Below the pieces are notes generated by a model. It saw nothing but the letters and a program-made list of their open reading frames with translations. It searched no databases and was not told where the DNA came from. The translations under genes were made by a program, and so were the position numbers. From an uncultured Clostridia bacterium (GTDB lineage: Bacteria > Bacillota > Clostridia > Lutisporales > Lutisporaceae), in assembly GCA_937930535.1 (NCBI GenBank), contig CALGKJ010000156.1:1-39647 (forward strand): a stretch of DNA of 39,647 bases, given 5' to 3'. Shown here one piece after another: positions 8,190 through 18,324 of this stretch; position 1 is the stretch's first letter; each line of letters begins with the position of its first letter.

Positions 8190-10631
8190 ATGACATACTC
8201 AAAAGAAATTGATCGAAAGTGGCAGAAAAAATGGGAAGAAACCAACCTATACAAGTTTAACCGAGAAAATACAGACAAAAAACTGTACTGCCTCGAAATG
8301 TTCTCATACCCATCAGGAGCAAAGCTCCACGTTGGACATTGGTACAACTTTGGACTAAGCGACTCATGGGCAAGAATGAAAAGAATGCAGGGCTATGAAG
8401 TATTCCAGCCGATGGGCTTTGATGCATTTGGTCTGCCAGCGGAAAACTATGCAATAAAAACAGGCATACATCCACAGGACTCAACCATAAAAAATATAGC
8501 CACAATGGAAACACAGCTAAAGGAAATGGGTGCAACCTTTGACTGGGACTATGAGCTTGTTACATGCTTCCCAGATTATTATAAATGGACTCAATGGCTT
8601 TTCCTTCAACTGTATAATAAAGGGCTTGCATACAGAAAAGAAGCCCCAGTTAATTGGTGTCCAAAATGCAGTACAGTGCTTGCAAACGAGCAGGTAGTAG
8701 ACGGACAATGCGAGAGATGCGACACAGAGGTTACAAAAAGAAATTTGACTCAATGGTTTTTTAAGATTACAGAATACGCTCAAGAGCTATTAGATAAGCT
8801 TGAAGGTCTTGACTGGCCGGAAAAAACTAAAAAGATACAAACCAACTGGATAGGAAGATCCGAAGGTGCAGAAATACAATTTAAGGTAGAAAACAAAGAC
8901 ATAGAATTCAAGGTATTTACTACAAGAGCAGACACACTGCTTGGCGTAACCTATGTAGTGCTTGCTCCCGAAAATGATTTGGTAGACCAATTGACCACAG
9001 ATGAGCATAAATCAGCAGTCAATGAATATAGAGAAGCAGTAAAAAAGACTACAGAAATAGAACGTCTCTCTACAGTAAGAGAAAAAACAGGAGTATTTAC
9101 AGGTGCTTACGCAATACACCCCATTACAAAAGAAAAGGTACAAATCTGGATAGCCGACTATGTACTAGGAAGCTACGGAACAGGCTGTGTTATGGCAGTA
9201 CCAGCCCATGATGAAAGAGATTTTGAATTTGCAACCAAATATCAGCTTCCAATAAAGAGAGTAATAAAAAGCAAGGAAGGCAATGACGAGCTTCCGTATA
9301 CAGAATACGGTATACTAGTTAACAGCGGAGAATTTGACAATCTTACCTCAGAGGAAGCAAGAGTAAAAATAGTAGAAAAGCTTGCAGATAATAACAAGGG
9401 AGAGCTGAAAATAAACTACAGGCTCAGAGACTGGCTTGTATCAAGGCAAAGATACTGGGGTGCTCCAATACCTGTCATACACTGCGAGGACTGCGGTGCA
9501 GTACCAGTGCCTGAAAAGGATCTTCCAGTACTGCTTCCATATGATGTTGAGTTTGCACCAGACGGAGAGTCACCACTTAAGAAAAGCAAGGAATTTATGA
9601 ATACAGCTTGTCCCACCTGCGGCAAGCCTGCTTTGAGAGATCCTGACACTCTGGACACCTTTGTGTGCTCCTCATGGTATTATCTAAGATATCCAGACAA
9701 CAAAAACTCAGAAAAAGCCTTTGACACAGAATGGATAAACAAGATGCTTCCAGTAGACAAATATATCGGCGGAGCAGAACACGCCGCAATGCATCTTCTA
9801 TACGCAAGATTTATTACAAAGGCATTGAGAGATACAGGGCATTTGAGCTTTGACGAGCCTTTCCTTTCACTGGTGCATCAGGGAACAATACTAGGTGCAG
9901 ATGGGGAAAAAATGAGCAAGTCAAAGGGCAACACGGTTTCGCCAGATGATTATATAGACGAATACGGTTCCGACGTATTCAGATGCTATCTGGCTTTCGG
10001 CTTTAACTATATTGAAGGCGGTCCATGGAATGATGATGGTATAAAAGCAATATCAAGATTTATTTCCAGAATAGAAAGAATAGTAGAAAGACTTGCAGAA
10101 ATGCGTGGTCAGCAGAGCAAAGCAGCTATGGAAAAGGACGAAAAAGAGCTTAATTACTCACGCAACCTTGCAATCAAATTTGTTACCAAGGACGCTGAGA
10201 TATTCCAGTTTAATACCTCAGTAGCAAAAATGATGGAGCTTATCAACGCAATATATAAATATGACAGTGATGTACAAAACAAGAATCTTGAGCTGTTCGA
10301 GGCATGTATCGCTGATCTTATAAGACTATTGTCGCCTTTTGCACCGCATTTTGCAGAAGAAATGTGGGAGAAGCTAGGCTGCGATTATTCAATATTTAAT
10401 GAAAAGTGGCCAGTATGGGATGAAAATGCCTTAGTAAAAGATATGATAGAAATTGCCGTACAGATAAACGGAAAAGTCAAGGGAAGGCTGGAAATCCCTT
10501 CTGCTGCTGATGAAAAGGAAATCCAAGCTCTAGTAATGAGCAGTGAAGAGATTAAGTCTCTTTTAGAAGGAAAGCAGATAGTTAAGCTTATAGTAATAAA
10601 GAACAGACTGGTAAATATAGTTGTAAAATAA
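8190..10631 (+). CDS. leuS: Leucyl-tRNA synthetase
   Basis: LeuRS attaches leucine to tRNA-Leu in the cytoplasm. The 813-residue protein is a class I synthetase of typical bacterial length. The HIGH-type motif HVGH is at 47-50. A Cys-rich zinc-type insertion (CPKC and CERC) begins near residue 159. The CP1 editing domain spans about 220-410 and includes the [15 protein letters not shown] region. KMSKS is near 574-578. The anticodon-binding domain and a C-terminal domain ending in [15 protein letters not shown] close the protein. ATG at 8190 follows AAGGAG. The upstream T-box with a CTC specifier gives tRNA-Leu-dependent control, and a strong terminator follows. Confidence 0.98.
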   Translation: MTYSKEIDRKWQKKWEETNLYKFNRENTDKKLYCLEMFSYPSGAKLHVGHWYNFGLSDSWARMKRMQGYEVFQPMGFDAFGLPAENYAIKTGIHPQDSTIKNIATMETQLKEMGATFDWDYELVTCFPDYYKWTQWLFLQLYNKGLAYRKEAPVNWCPKCSTVLANEQVVDGQCERCDTEVTKRNLTQWFFKITEYAQELLDKLEGLDWPEKTKKIQTNWIGRSEGAEIQFKVENKDIEFKVFTTRADTLLGVTYVVLAPENDLVDQLTTDEHKSAVNEYREAVKKTTEIERLSTVREKTGVFTGAYAIHPITKEKVQIWIADYVLGSYGTGCVMAVPAHDERDFEFATKYQLPIKRVIKSKEGNDELPYTEYGILVNSGEFDNLTSEEARVKIVEKLADNNKGELKINYRLRDWLVSRQRYWGAPIPVIHCEDCGAVPVPEKDLPVLLPYDVEFAPDGESPLKKSKEFMNTACPTCGKPALRDPDTLDTFVCSSWYYLRYPDNKNSEKAFDTEWINKMLPVDKYIGGAEHAAMHLLYARFITKALRDTGHLSFDEPFLSLVHQGTILGADGEKMSKSKGNTVSPDDYIDEYGSDVFRCYLAFGFNYIEGGPWNDDGIKAISRFISRIERIVERLAEMRGQQSKAAMEKDEKELNYSRNLAIKFVTKDAEIFQFNTSVAKMMELINAIYKYDSDVQNKNLELFEACIADLIRLLSPFAPHFAEEMWEKLGCDYSIFNEKWPVWDENALVKDMIEIAVQINGKVKGRLEIPSAADEKEIQALVMSSEEIKSLLEGKQIVKLIVIKNRLVNIVVK

Positions 10632-10640
10632 CACAGTATA

Positions 10641-10677
10641 AAAGGATATGAGAGCAAAATTTCATATCCTTTTTTTA
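10641..10677 (+). terminator. Intrinsic terminator after leuS
   Basis: AAAGGATATGA (10641-10651) pairs with TCATATCCTTT (from 10662), with a loop of about ten bases and an uninterrupted T run. Confidence 0.9.
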
Positions 10678-10796
10678 TTGCCCCATTCCCCAGCAGACAT
10701 TATTAAAACACATAGGTTATAATAGACAATATATTGTAAAGAAGTATATAATTATATTTATAAATGCCATAAAGATTGTATATGTAGGTGAATTTG

Positions 10797-13700
10797 ATGA
10801 AATATAAAAGATTAATAATTTTAGCAGCTATTGCAGTTTTAGCCATATCCGCAGCTCATTACAAGGCATATGCAGACAACATGCTTGCAGTAAATACATC
10901 AAAGAAGCATATTTTAATATTGCACTCTTATCACAAGGGCTATGAGTGGACAGATAAGATTATGCATGGAATTGAATCCATATTAAATGAGAATAGCAAT
11001 ATTATTTATGATGTTGAATATATGGATGCTAAAAAAAACGTAAGCAACGAATATTTTGAAAGGCTTTATGACTTGTACAAGCTTAAATACAAAAACAAAA
11101 TGTATGACGTAATAATCGCAACTGACAATGAAGCCTTTGACTTCTTATTAAAGCATAGAGAGGATATTTTTCACGATACACCTGTATTTTTTTGCGGAGT
11201 TAATAATTTCAAAGAGTATGTACTAGATGGGGATGATGATTATATAGGTATTGAAGAAGAAATTAACCTAGAGGATAATATAGCTCTTATTCTGAAGCTT
11301 CATCCAAATGTAAATAGGATAGTAGCCATAGTGGATGAATCAGTTTCTGGAGAAGCCATAGAAAAAATGCTGGAAAAAACCATGCCAAAGCATGATAATA
11401 AAGTGTCATACACTATATTTAAGAGCTCCATACTAAATAATTTAAACCAAGATGTACAAAGCCTGAATGCCAATGATATAATTTTTTATGCTGCAACAGC
11501 TCTGATGGACGAAAATGATAAACAATTATCCCTTTTGGAATCCTTTAAAGGGGTTGCAAAAAATGTCAGTGTTCCAATATATAGTGCATGGGAGCACTAC
11601 CTTGGCAATGGAATTATAGGAGGAATGCTGAGCAGCGGTTATCGGCAGGGGCAAAAAGTTGCCAATATGACAGTTGAAAGACTAAGGGGAAAAAGTCTGA
11701 GAGAAATCTCAGCAGGCAAGGATGATACAAGGCAATACATGTTTGATTATACCCAACTGCTAAGACATAACATAAAAATAAAGAGTCTGCCTCCTACAGA
11801 GGATATAATTAATAGACCCACTACACTATATTACATTGACAAAAGTATAGTATGGGTGATAGTGCTGACTATATTCATTATTCTGCTGATGTCTAACCTT
11901 AGCTTACTGACCAATATTAAAAAGAGAATACAAGCTGAGGCGGCTCTAAGTGAAAGTGAGGAGCGGTTGAGAACCCTGATAAATGGGATGCCGGACGTTA
12001 TCTGCTTTAAGGATGGACAAGGAAAGTGGATGGAAGCTAATGAAGCTATACTTGACTTTTTTGACTTAGCTAATATTGGTTACAAAGGTAGAACAGATAA
12101 GGAATTAAGTGAGAGAAGTACAATCTTTAACAATAATTTCGTCAGCTTGGCGGAATCCGACGAGTCGGTGTGGGAGCATGGAACACTAATGCATTTTGAA
12201 GAGACGATTTCTATACCTGGAAAGCCAGTAAAAATATTTGATATTATTAAGGTTCCTCTTTTTTATCAGGATGGAAGCCGAAAGGGTATAATAATGATAG
12301 GGAGGGACATAACCCAAAGAAATATGGCAGAAGCTGCATTACATGAAAAGGAAGAGATTTTGAGAGCTACCTTGAATGCAACAACAGATGGAGTTTTGGT
12401 TGTAGGCAATGATAGAAGAATTATTGACTATAATCCGCTATTTCTTAGAATGTGGAGATTGCCTAAGCATTTAGTAGCTACATGCGATAATAATCTTATA
12501 GTGGATTATGTAGCTGGACAGCTTGATAAGCCAGATGAATTTAAGCTGTGGGTTGAGGACTGCTATTCGATAGCTCAATCAGACTTCCGGGTAATGTTTT
12601 TTAAGGATGGAAGGGTGTATGAGATCTTTTCAGAGCCCCTCATAAAAAAAGGCAGGGCAGAGGGCAGGGTATGGAGCTTCAGAGATATAACCCAGCGTAA
12701 GATGATTGAAAAGGAGCTTAGTGAAAGCGAGGAGCGGTATAGAAGGCTGGTAGAGCTTTCACCTGATGCTATTTATATGAGTGTTAACGGCAATAATATT
12801 TATGCAAATTCCGCAGGAGCTAAGCTTTTAGGGGTAGACAATCCCAAGGAATTAATAGGAAAGCCAATACTAGGCTATGTATATTATGATTATTATGATT
12901 CCGCAAATAAGAAAATCAAAAACAATCAGGATGGAAAAACAATACTGCCCTTGATTGAAGAAAAGCTTATAAAAAGGGACGGCAGCATAGTTGATATAGA
13001 GGTAGCATCCACTTCCTTTGAGTTTAAAGGAAAAACAGCGCTTTTAAGTGTTGTCAGAGATATAACAGAGAGGAAAAAAGCAGAGGAGCTTAGAAAAAGG
13101 GTAGAGGAAAATTCAAAGCTTTTATCAGAGGCACTGGAATATGATAAGCTTAAAACAGAATTTTTTGCTAATATATCTCATGAATTTAGAACTCCTTTAA
13201 ATATCATACTTGGAGCACAGCAGTTGTTTGGCTTTGTATTAAAGGATGAGCTTGCAGGAGAAGCAAAACAAAAGATATATAAGTATTTAAAGATAATGAA
13301 GCAAAATTGTTACAGGCTATTAAGACTGGTTAATAATCTTATTGATATAACCCGTATAGATGCAGGCTTTTTCAATATACAGCTTCAAAACAGCAATATT
13401 GTAAATGTAGTAGAGGAGATTACACTGTCTGTTGCTGAATATATAGAAAACAAGGGAATATCACTGCAATTTGACACTGATGTTGAGGAAAAATTTATAG
13501 CCTGCGACTCTGACAAAATAGAGCGTATTATTTTAAACCTGCTGTCTAATGCCACAAAGTTTACTGAGCCGGGTCAAAGCATAGAGGTTATAGTTGAAGA
13601 TAAAGGCGAATGGGTATCAATATCCGTAAAGGATACAGGTATTGGAATACCAAAGGACAAGCAGGAAATTATATTTGAGAGATTCAGACAAGTGGATAAA

Positions 13701-13934
13701 TCCTTTGTGAGAAACCATGAGGGCAGCGGTATAGGACTATCAATAGTAAAGTCACTGGTTGAACTGCATGGAGGACGTGTAAGCCTTGAAAGCAAATGGG
13801 AGGAAGGTACGAAATTTACTATATTGCTTCCTGTAAAGGTATTGCCCTGCGAGGATACAAAAAGACAAGAGGATGTTACATACCAAAGTAAAATAGAACG
13901 TATAAATGTAGAGTTTTCCGATATCTATTTGTAG
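10797..13934 (+). CDS. Sensor histidine kinase with an ABC-type substrate-binding input domain and three PAS domains
   Basis: This 1045-residue membrane sensor kinase starts with a signal-like helix (about 5-25). An extracellular substrate-binding-like domain (about 38-335) resembles the ABC_sub_bind group (HILILHSYHKGYEWTDKI, then DVIIATDNEA). A transmembrane helix follows near 350-372, then PAS domains at about 388-505, 510-625 and 640-760. The kinase core has an H-box (FFANISHEFRTPLN, His near 795), N-box NLLSNATKFT, G1 DTGIGIP, F-box FERFRQVD and G2 GSGIGLSIVK. I chose ATG at 10797 because AGGTG lies 6-7 bases upstream; a GTG at 10788 is less likely since it overlaps that site. No response regulator or receiver domain lies nearby, so this is an orphan kinase. 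The ligand is unknown. Confidence 0.93.
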   Translation: MKYKRLIILAAIAVLAISAAHYKAYADNMLAVNTSKKHILILHSYHKGYEWTDKIMHGIESILNENSNIIYDVEYMDAKKNVSNEYFERLYDLYKLKYKNKMYDVIIATDNEAFDFLLKHREDIFHDTPVFFCGVNNFKEYVLDGDDDYIGIEEEINLEDNIALILKLHPNVNRIVAIVDESVSGEAIEKMLEKTMPKHDNKVSYTIFKSSILNNLNQDVQSLNANDIIFYAATALMDENDKQLSLLESFKGVAKNVSVPIYSAWEHYLGNGIIGGMLSSGYRQGQKVANMTVERLRGKSLREISAGKDDTRQYMFDYTQLLRHNIKIKSLPPTEDIINRPTTLYYIDKSIVWVIVLTIFIILLMSNLSLLTNIKKRIQAEAALSESEERLRTLINGMPDVICFKDGQGKWMEANEAILDFFDLANIGYKGRTDKELSERSTIFNNNFVSLAESDESVWEHGTLMHFEETISIPGKPVKIFDIIKVPLFYQDGSRKGIIMIGRDITQRNMAEAALHEKEEILRATLNATTDGVLVVGNDRRIIDYNPLFLRMWRLPKHLVATCDNNLIVDYVAGQLDKPDEFKLWVEDCYSIAQSDFRVMFFKDGRVYEIFSEPLIKKGRAEGRVWSFRDITQRKMIEKELSESEERYRRLVELSPDAIYMSVNGNNIYANSAGAKLLGVDNPKELIGKPILGYVYYDYYDSANKKIKNNQDGKTILPLIEEKLIKRDGSIVDIEVASTSFEFKGKTALLSVVRDITERKKAEELRKRVEENSKLLSEALEYDKLKTEFFANISHEFRTPLNIILGAQQLFGFVLKDELAGEAKQKIYKYLKIMKQNCYRLLRLVNNLIDITRIDAGFFNIQLQNSNIVNVVEEITLSVAEYIENKGISLQFDTDVEEKFIACDSDKIERIILNLLSNATKFTEPGQSIEVIVEDKGEWVSISVKDTGIGIPKDKQEIIFERFRQVDKSFVRNHEGSGIGLSIVKSLVELHGGRVSLESKWEEGTKFTILLPVKVLPCEDTKRQEDVTYQSKIERINVEFSDIYL

Positions 13935-14025
13935 CATCCAAGGCTGATTGACTGCGATTCTGCAATGTCAAAAGCGTCAGAGATAAAGCAAGTCATAATA
14001 TATTAATGGAGATAAAAATACTATG

Positions 14026-14057
14026 CAAAAAACGGCAGTACATATGCCGTTTTTTTA
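14026..14057 (+). terminator. Intrinsic terminator after the histidine kinase
   Basis: AAAACGGCA pairs with TGCCGTTTT around a short loop and is followed by a T run, about 90 bases after the kinase stop codon. Confidence 0.85.
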
Positions 14058-14100
14058 TTTACATTTGTAACCCATTTTCTTGTACCCCTATATTCTGTAC

Positions 14101-14188
14101 TATAGGGTTTTTAGCCTAAAACTTAGACTATACCAAGCTAAAAACCTAAAAAGGAAGCAATAACTAGCACATATTAAGGGGTGTAGAA
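14101..14188 (+). repeat. Structured intergenic repeat family B, copy 1 (upstream of manA)
   Basis: GGTTTTTAGC (14106-14115) and GCTAAAAACC (14137-14146) form a perfect 10-bp hairpin with a 21-base loop. The loop is nearly the same as in the copy at 30.48 kb. The downstream part (GGAAGCAATAACTAGC, then GGGGTGTAGAA) matches the copy at 24.5 kb and runs up to the manA start codon, so the repeat supplies the manA ribosome binding region. Confidence 0.65.
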
Positions 14189-15067
14189 ATGAAAGCATAT
14201 AAAACCCATCCCGTACTTAAGGAAAAAATATGGGGAGGACAAAAGCTGGCAAGCTACAACAAGAAAATAGGTGATGGTATTATAGGTGAAAGCTGGGAGA
14301 CCTACGGAGAAGAAGCAATGCTTCCTATTCTTATAAAGCTTATAGATGCTAATGATATATTGTCTGTCCAAGTCCATCCTGATGATGGGTATGCAATAAC
14401 AAAGGAAAAGCAAAAAAACGGAAAGAGTGAGGCATGGATAATACTTGATTGTGAAGAAGGTTCCCAAATAGTATATGGCTTTAAAAAGCCGATGGATAGG
14501 CACAGCTTGCAGAAAGCTATTGCAAATGACAGCTTACTGGATATGCTGAACCTTGTAAATGTAAAAAAGGGTGACTGCGTCTATATACCAGCAGGAACAG
14601 TACATACCTTGGGTAAAGGAATAGTAGCTTATGAGATACAGCAGCCAAGCGACTTAACTTATAGAATATACGATTGGAACAGAACTGATATTTATGGCTG
14701 CAAAAGAGAGCTTCATATAGATAAGGCATTAGATGTTATGGATTACTCTGACAGCCAGCCCGAAATAACTAATATATATCATAAAATTAAGCATCAGCAT
14801 ACCAATGTAATATTTGAAAATGAATTTTTTAATGCAAGATATTTTACTCTGCCGCCCAAAACCATATATAAATTTGAAAATAATAATAATAGTACTATTA
14901 CTATTATTAGTGGGAATGCATATATAGTAAGTGAAGGGGAAAGAATATTTACTCAAAAAGGAGATACCTGGATACTGCCCAAGCAGCAGCAGCCAGTGTA
15001 TATAGAAGGTCTATACAGCGTAGAATTTATTGAGACAAGTTCAAGCTATAATAATAAAAATATATGA
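14189..15067 (+). CDS. manA: Class I mannose-6-phosphate isomerase
   Basis: This enzyme interconverts mannose 6-phosphate and fructose 6-phosphate in the cytoplasm. The 292-residue length fits the short Gram-positive form. Metal ligands are visible: Gln61 and His63 in VQVHPDD, Glu81 in GKSEAW and His139 in IPAGTVHTLGKG. The PAGTVH segment is diagnostic of the cupin fold of this family. ATG at 14189 follows AGGGGTG, which belongs to the repeat B element immediately upstream. It is flanked by a terminator upstream and is probably transcribed alone or with the small gene that follows about 100 bases later. Confidence 0.93.
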   Translation: MKAYKTHPVLKEKIWGGQKLASYNKKIGDGIIGESWETYGEEAMLPILIKLIDANDILSVQVHPDDGYAITKEKQKNGKSEAWIILDCEEGSQIVYGFKKPMDRHSLQKAIANDSLLDMLNLVNVKKGDCVYIPAGTVHTLGKGIVAYEIQQPSDLTYRIYDWNRTDIYGCKRELHIDKALDVMDYSDSQPEITNIYHKIKHQHTNVIFENEFFNARYFTLPPKTIYKFENNNNSTITIISGNAYIVSEGERIFTQKGDTWILPKQQQPVYIEGLYSVEFIETSSSYNNKNI

Positions 15068-15165
15068 CATTAGCTGTTGGTAATTGACATAAATCTCTAT
15101 GCATGATAGCATATCTTTACTAGCTTATGCGAATAAATTCCACAGTATAGGAAAGGGGTGGCAAT

Positions 15166-15354
15166 ATGGTATCGAATTTAAGGTTCAGGGAAGCTGAGGC
15201 TAATAATGTACATCTGGAAAACATATTTAAAAAGGACTATAAAATTCAATATAAAAAGAAACTATCAGGTAAAATCAAATTATATGTCAGCGGAAAGAAT
15301 GCACTAAGAGGATTATCCGACGTATTGTCACTTTATATGAGAGAATTACATTAA
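15166..15354 (+). CDS. Small basic hypothetical protein
   Basis: I do not recognise this 62-residue protein. It is strongly basic, with a Lys-rich centre, and has no membrane segment or Cys. ATG at 15166 has a strong AAAGGGGTGG site upstream, and a clear intrinsic terminator begins 15 bases after the stop. These two signals make it a likely real gene despite its size. Confidence 0.6.
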   Translation: MVSNLRFREAEANNVHLENIFKKDYKIQYKKKLSGKIKLYVSGKNALRGLSDVLSLYMRELH

Positions 15355-15369
15355 ACTAATCAAATTTTA

Positions 15370-15405
15370 AAAGCCCTTGATTAAATAATCAGGGCTTTGC
15401 TTTTT
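15370..15405 (+). terminator. Intrinsic terminator after the 62-residue gene
   Basis: AAAGCCC plus TGATT pairs with AATCA plus GGGCTTT, with one bulged base, followed by GCTTTTT. Confidence 0.85.
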
Positions 15406-15412
15406 AACGAAT

Positions 15413-15543
15413 GGTCAGAAGGGAAGTCTGCCGCTTATATAAGTGGGGGTGAATATACTAAAGAAAGTAAGTTTCAGTGGGGGTATAAATCCCCTTCTGA
15501 ACTCGTTAAAATCACGATATTGCAACGTAGTTGTAATATCGTC
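15413..15543 (+). other. Multi-hairpin structured element upstream of helD
   Basis: TCAGAAGGG (15415-15423) pairs with CCCTTCTGA (15492-15500), closing a region with two inner hairpins. One is CCGCTT/AAGTGG around ATAT (15431-15446). The other is a weaker hairpin at 15457-15478. The nonamer AGTGGGGGT occurs twice inside, at 15442 and 15476. A separate strong hairpin of 13 bp with a 3-base loop spans 15514-15542. No T run follows either structure. It may be an RNA leader, or a miniature remnant of a palindrome-ended insertion element such as IS200/IS605. I cannot decide between them. Confidence 0.45.
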
Positions 15544-15597
15544 TTTAAACTAAAGCTGAGGCGGCTAAAGCCATAGCAAATAATTTGGAGGTGAAAT

Positions 15598-17898
15598 ATG
15601 TCTGTGGGTAGTATGTCTGTCAAAAATCACCCGGCTTACGGGGAAGAATTGCAGAGGCTCGAATACACCTTGGGTTACGTAAATGAAAATCTTGAGGTTA
15701 TGACCCAGAGAAAGAAAAACATTGATGAGGATGTATCAAAAGGGAGAAAACATTTTAATTCAGAAAGCAGTCAGGACTATATTGATTTAATGATTGGAAC
15801 TATGATGCAGGATAGGGCTGACATCAAGCTGAGAAACTTGATTGCAGCAAAGAGCAAACCCTATTTTGCACGAATTGACTTTAAAGAAGAAGAAAAAGAG
15901 CTTATCGAGAAGCTTTATATCGGTAAAATGGCACTTATAAGAGAAGAGGATCAGGAGCTTATAATTGTTGACTGGCGTGCTCCAGTAGCTAATTTATACT
16001 ATGAAGAAAGACTCGGAGATGCAGCCTACACAAGCCCGGAAGGAAAAATAAAAGGACAGCTTCAAGTAAAGAGACAGTTTTCTATAAATGAAGGTCAGCT
16101 TGAGCAGATGTTTGATATTGATATAACCACAAGTGATGAATTTTTACAAGCATCCCTAGGCTCAAATGCAGACAGCAGACTAAAGGAAATTGTTTCTACC
16201 ATTCAGAGTGAGCAAAACAGAGTTATAAGAGCTGATATGTGGACACCTCTAGTAGTGCAGGGAGCGGCAGGTGGAGGAAAAACAACAATTGCACTGCATA
16301 GAATAGCATACTTGATATATACCTACGAAAAAACCTTTAAGCCCGAAAATTTTATGATAATTGCACCAAACAAGCTTTTTTTAAACTACATATCAGAGGT
16401 TTTGCCAGAGCTGGGCGTTGAAAAGACAAAGCAAACCACCTTTGAAGAATTCGCAGTACAAGTAATAGGGCAGAAATTTAAGATAAAAGACTCCAATGAA
16501 AAACTCACTCGATTTGTTAACAACAATTCTACAGAAAAGCAGATTGAATACAATACCAAGCTGCGAAAGCAATCAGAAATAAAATGCTCTATGCTCTTTA
16601 AGGAAATAATAGATGGATACATAGAAACAATAGAAAAAACATTTATACCCAATGAAGATTTTAAGCTGGGCTCCAGAACAATAATGTCCTATGAAGAAAT
16701 CAATAATCTATTTCTTACACAGTATACAAGGCTTCCCATAGTTAAGCGAATAGACGAAATAAAAAAGCATTTGACCAATAAGCTGAAATCTCAGAAAAAT
16801 ACAATAATCAGCGAGGTTCAGGATATATGCGACAGAAACATAATAAAGCTGAAAAAGACCATGGAGGATGGAGAAGAAAGACAAAAGCTTATTATAGAGA
16901 CCATAGACAAGAAAAATGAGCTGATAAGCAAAATAGAGCTGCATTCAAAGCATGCAGTAAAGCTGTATATTAATAAAATATCAAAGCTCAATCCCTTCCA
17001 ATATTATAGAGAGCTTTTAGAAAATCAGGAGCTATACAGCAGTATAGTTGAAAGCAAAATAGGAAAAGAAATCGCTGATTTTATGAAGGAATATACCATT
17101 CAGGTCCTGGATTCCCAAGATTATGACCTAGAGGAAGTTGCACCAATAATGTATCTGAAATTTAAAATATATGGTGTAGATGAAAAGATACCAGTAAGGC
17201 ATATAGTAATAGATGAGGCTCAGGATTTTAGCGTGTTCCAGATATATACATTAAAAAATATTATCAAGGACAGCTCCTTCACAATACTTGGCGACCTTTC
17301 ACAAGGCATACACGCTTATAGGGGAATTCAAGCTTGGGCTGATATTCAGAAGCATGTATTTGAAGGGAAAAGTGAATACCTAGTGCTTGAGCAAAGCTAC
17401 AGAACCACTGTGGAAATTATGGAGGCGGCAAACAAGGTCATAAAAAAGCTTAAGGATGACAGGCTGATACCAGCAAATCCTGTAATAAGACATGGAGAGA
17501 GTGTAAAAATAATAAAATCAGAAAGTAAAAAGCAAATGGCAGAAGCTATAGCCCAAAGTATAGATGAGTTTAAGCAGCAAAAAATGAAATCAATTGCAAT
17601 AATCTGCAAGACAGCGGATGAATGTGAGGAAATGCATAAATACTTCCCAAAAACAAAGGACAGACCCTATGTTATTACAGGCAAAGAAAAGGAATACAAA
17701 AGCGGTATAGTAATTGTGCCCTCATACTTGGCAAAGGGTCTTGAGTTCGATGCAGTATTTATTGCAAATGCAGAGGCAGATAACTACATTATGGAAGAAC
17801 TGGATGTAAAGCTGTTATATGTTGCAATGACACGACCTTTACATAGGCTTAATATTTATTATTGTGATAAACTAACCAGTCTGCTGGAAGGTGTTTAA
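15598..17898 (+). CDS. helD: HelD-type RNA polymerase-recycling UvrD-like helicase
   Basis: HelD removes stalled RNA polymerase from nucleic acids using ATP. The 766-residue protein has an N-terminal coiled-coil arm (about 10-90), then the superfamily 1 domain 1A with Walker A GAAGGGKTT (about 220-229). A long helical insert follows (about 300-480). Walker B DEAQDF is near 537, and GDLSQGIHAYRGI is the motif III region. The C-terminal part carries the LYVAMTRP motif VI. ATG at 15598 follows GGAGGTG. Length and domain order match HelD rather than UvrD/PcrA, which lack the N-terminal arm. It is preceded by an unusual structured element and followed by a small gene 88 bases away. Confidence 0.9.
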   Translation: MSVGSMSVKNHPAYGEELQRLEYTLGYVNENLEVMTQRKKNIDEDVSKGRKHFNSESSQDYIDLMIGTMMQDRADIKLRNLIAAKSKPYFARIDFKEEEKELIEKLYIGKMALIREEDQELIIVDWRAPVANLYYEERLGDAAYTSPEGKIKGQLQVKRQFSINEGQLEQMFDIDITTSDEFLQASLGSNADSRLKEIVSTIQSEQNRVIRADMWTPLVVQGAAGGGKTTIALHRIAYLIYTYEKTFKPENFMIIAPNKLFLNYISEVLPELGVEKTKQTTFEEFAVQVIGQKFKIKDSNEKLTRFVNNNSTEKQIEYNTKLRKQSEIKCSMLFKEIIDGYIETIEKTFIPNEDFKLGSRTIMSYEEINNLFLTQYTRLPIVKRIDEIKKHLTNKLKSQKNTIISEVQDICDRNIIKLKKTMEDGEERQKLIIETIDKKNELISKIELHSKHAVKLYINKISKLNPFQYYRELLENQELYSSIVESKIGKEIADFMKEYTIQVLDSQDYDLEEVAPIMYLKFKIYGVDEKIPVRHIVIDEAQDFSVFQIYTLKNIIKDSSFTILGDLSQGIHAYRGIQAWADIQKHVFEGKSEYLVLEQSYRTTVEIMEAANKVIKKLKDDRLIPANPVIRHGESVKIIKSESKKQMAEAIAQSIDEFKQQKMKSIAIICKTADECEEMHKYFPKTKDRPYVITGKEKEYKSGIVIVPSYLAKGLEFDAVFIANAEADNYIMEELDVKLLYVAMTRPLHRLNIYYCDKLTSLLEGV

Positions 17899-17986
17899 CC
17901 TTTCAGCATGTTTCATTGATAGTTTCAAAGTCTATGGACAGAATATTATAGATAGATAAAAGATTAGGAGTTTTGGAAGTGATATA

Positions 17987-18271
17987 ATGAAGTACATTGA
18001 AGAATTAAAACAAAAGGCAACACAGGGAGATGAAGAGGCTGCTGAAAAATATGAAAAAATAATGCACTGCATGAGCAGCCTTGATTCCGACAGGGTGGCA
18101 AACTGCATTATTCTTATGAAGGAGCTTATCCCAGAGCTGGATAATCAAAGTGCCTTATTAATAAAAAAATATGTCATAGAGCCTGAACGCAGTCTGAATT
18201 ATCTAAGCAGAGACGAGATAGAGCTTATTGAATTTCTGAGGAACCATCTTCAAGAAGGTGAGATTTATTAA
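17987..18271 (+). CDS. Small acidic helical hypothetical protein
   Basis: I do not recognise this 94-residue protein. It is acidic and looks all-helical, with repeated Glu/Leu heptad-like spacing (YIEELKQKA, then EKYEKIM). It has two Cys, at about residues 28 and 40, and no membrane segment. ATG at 17987 is preceded by GGAAGTGAT. It follows helD on the same strand without a terminator, so it may share the helD transcript. A 10-bp dyad lies just downstream. Confidence 0.6.
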   Translation: MKYIEELKQKATQGDEEAAEKYEKIMHCMSSLDSDRVANCIILMKELIPELDNQSALLIKKYVIEPERSLNYLSRDEIELIEFLRNHLQEGEIY

Positions 18272-18282
18272 AAAAGTAATTA

Positions 18283-18324
18283 TTGTATGAATAATATTAC
18301 TCAAATGTAAAATAATTCATACAA
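18283..18324. promoter_or_regulatory. Perfect 10-bp dyad between two small genes
   Basis: TTGTATGAAT (18283-18292) is the exact reverse complement of ATTCATACAA (18315-18324), with 22 bases between. It could be a repressor site or an RNA hairpin. No T run follows, so it is not a standard terminator. Confidence 0.4.

Noticed and set aside
9416-9807. Antisense open frames across leuS, vor and other genes
   Set aside because: They have low-complexity, Ser- or Leu-rich translations typical of the reverse strand of AT-rich coding sequence, and no ribosome binding sites.
10681-10790. Promoter for the histidine kinase (TATAAT at 10718)
   Set aside because: The -10 is good, but no -35 with acceptable match lies at 16-18 bases, so it is not listed as a feature.
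15421-15484. G-quadruplex in the helD upstream element
   Set aside because: Only three G runs are present, at uneven spacing, and two of them are involved in hairpin pairing. It does not meet the usual four-run pattern.
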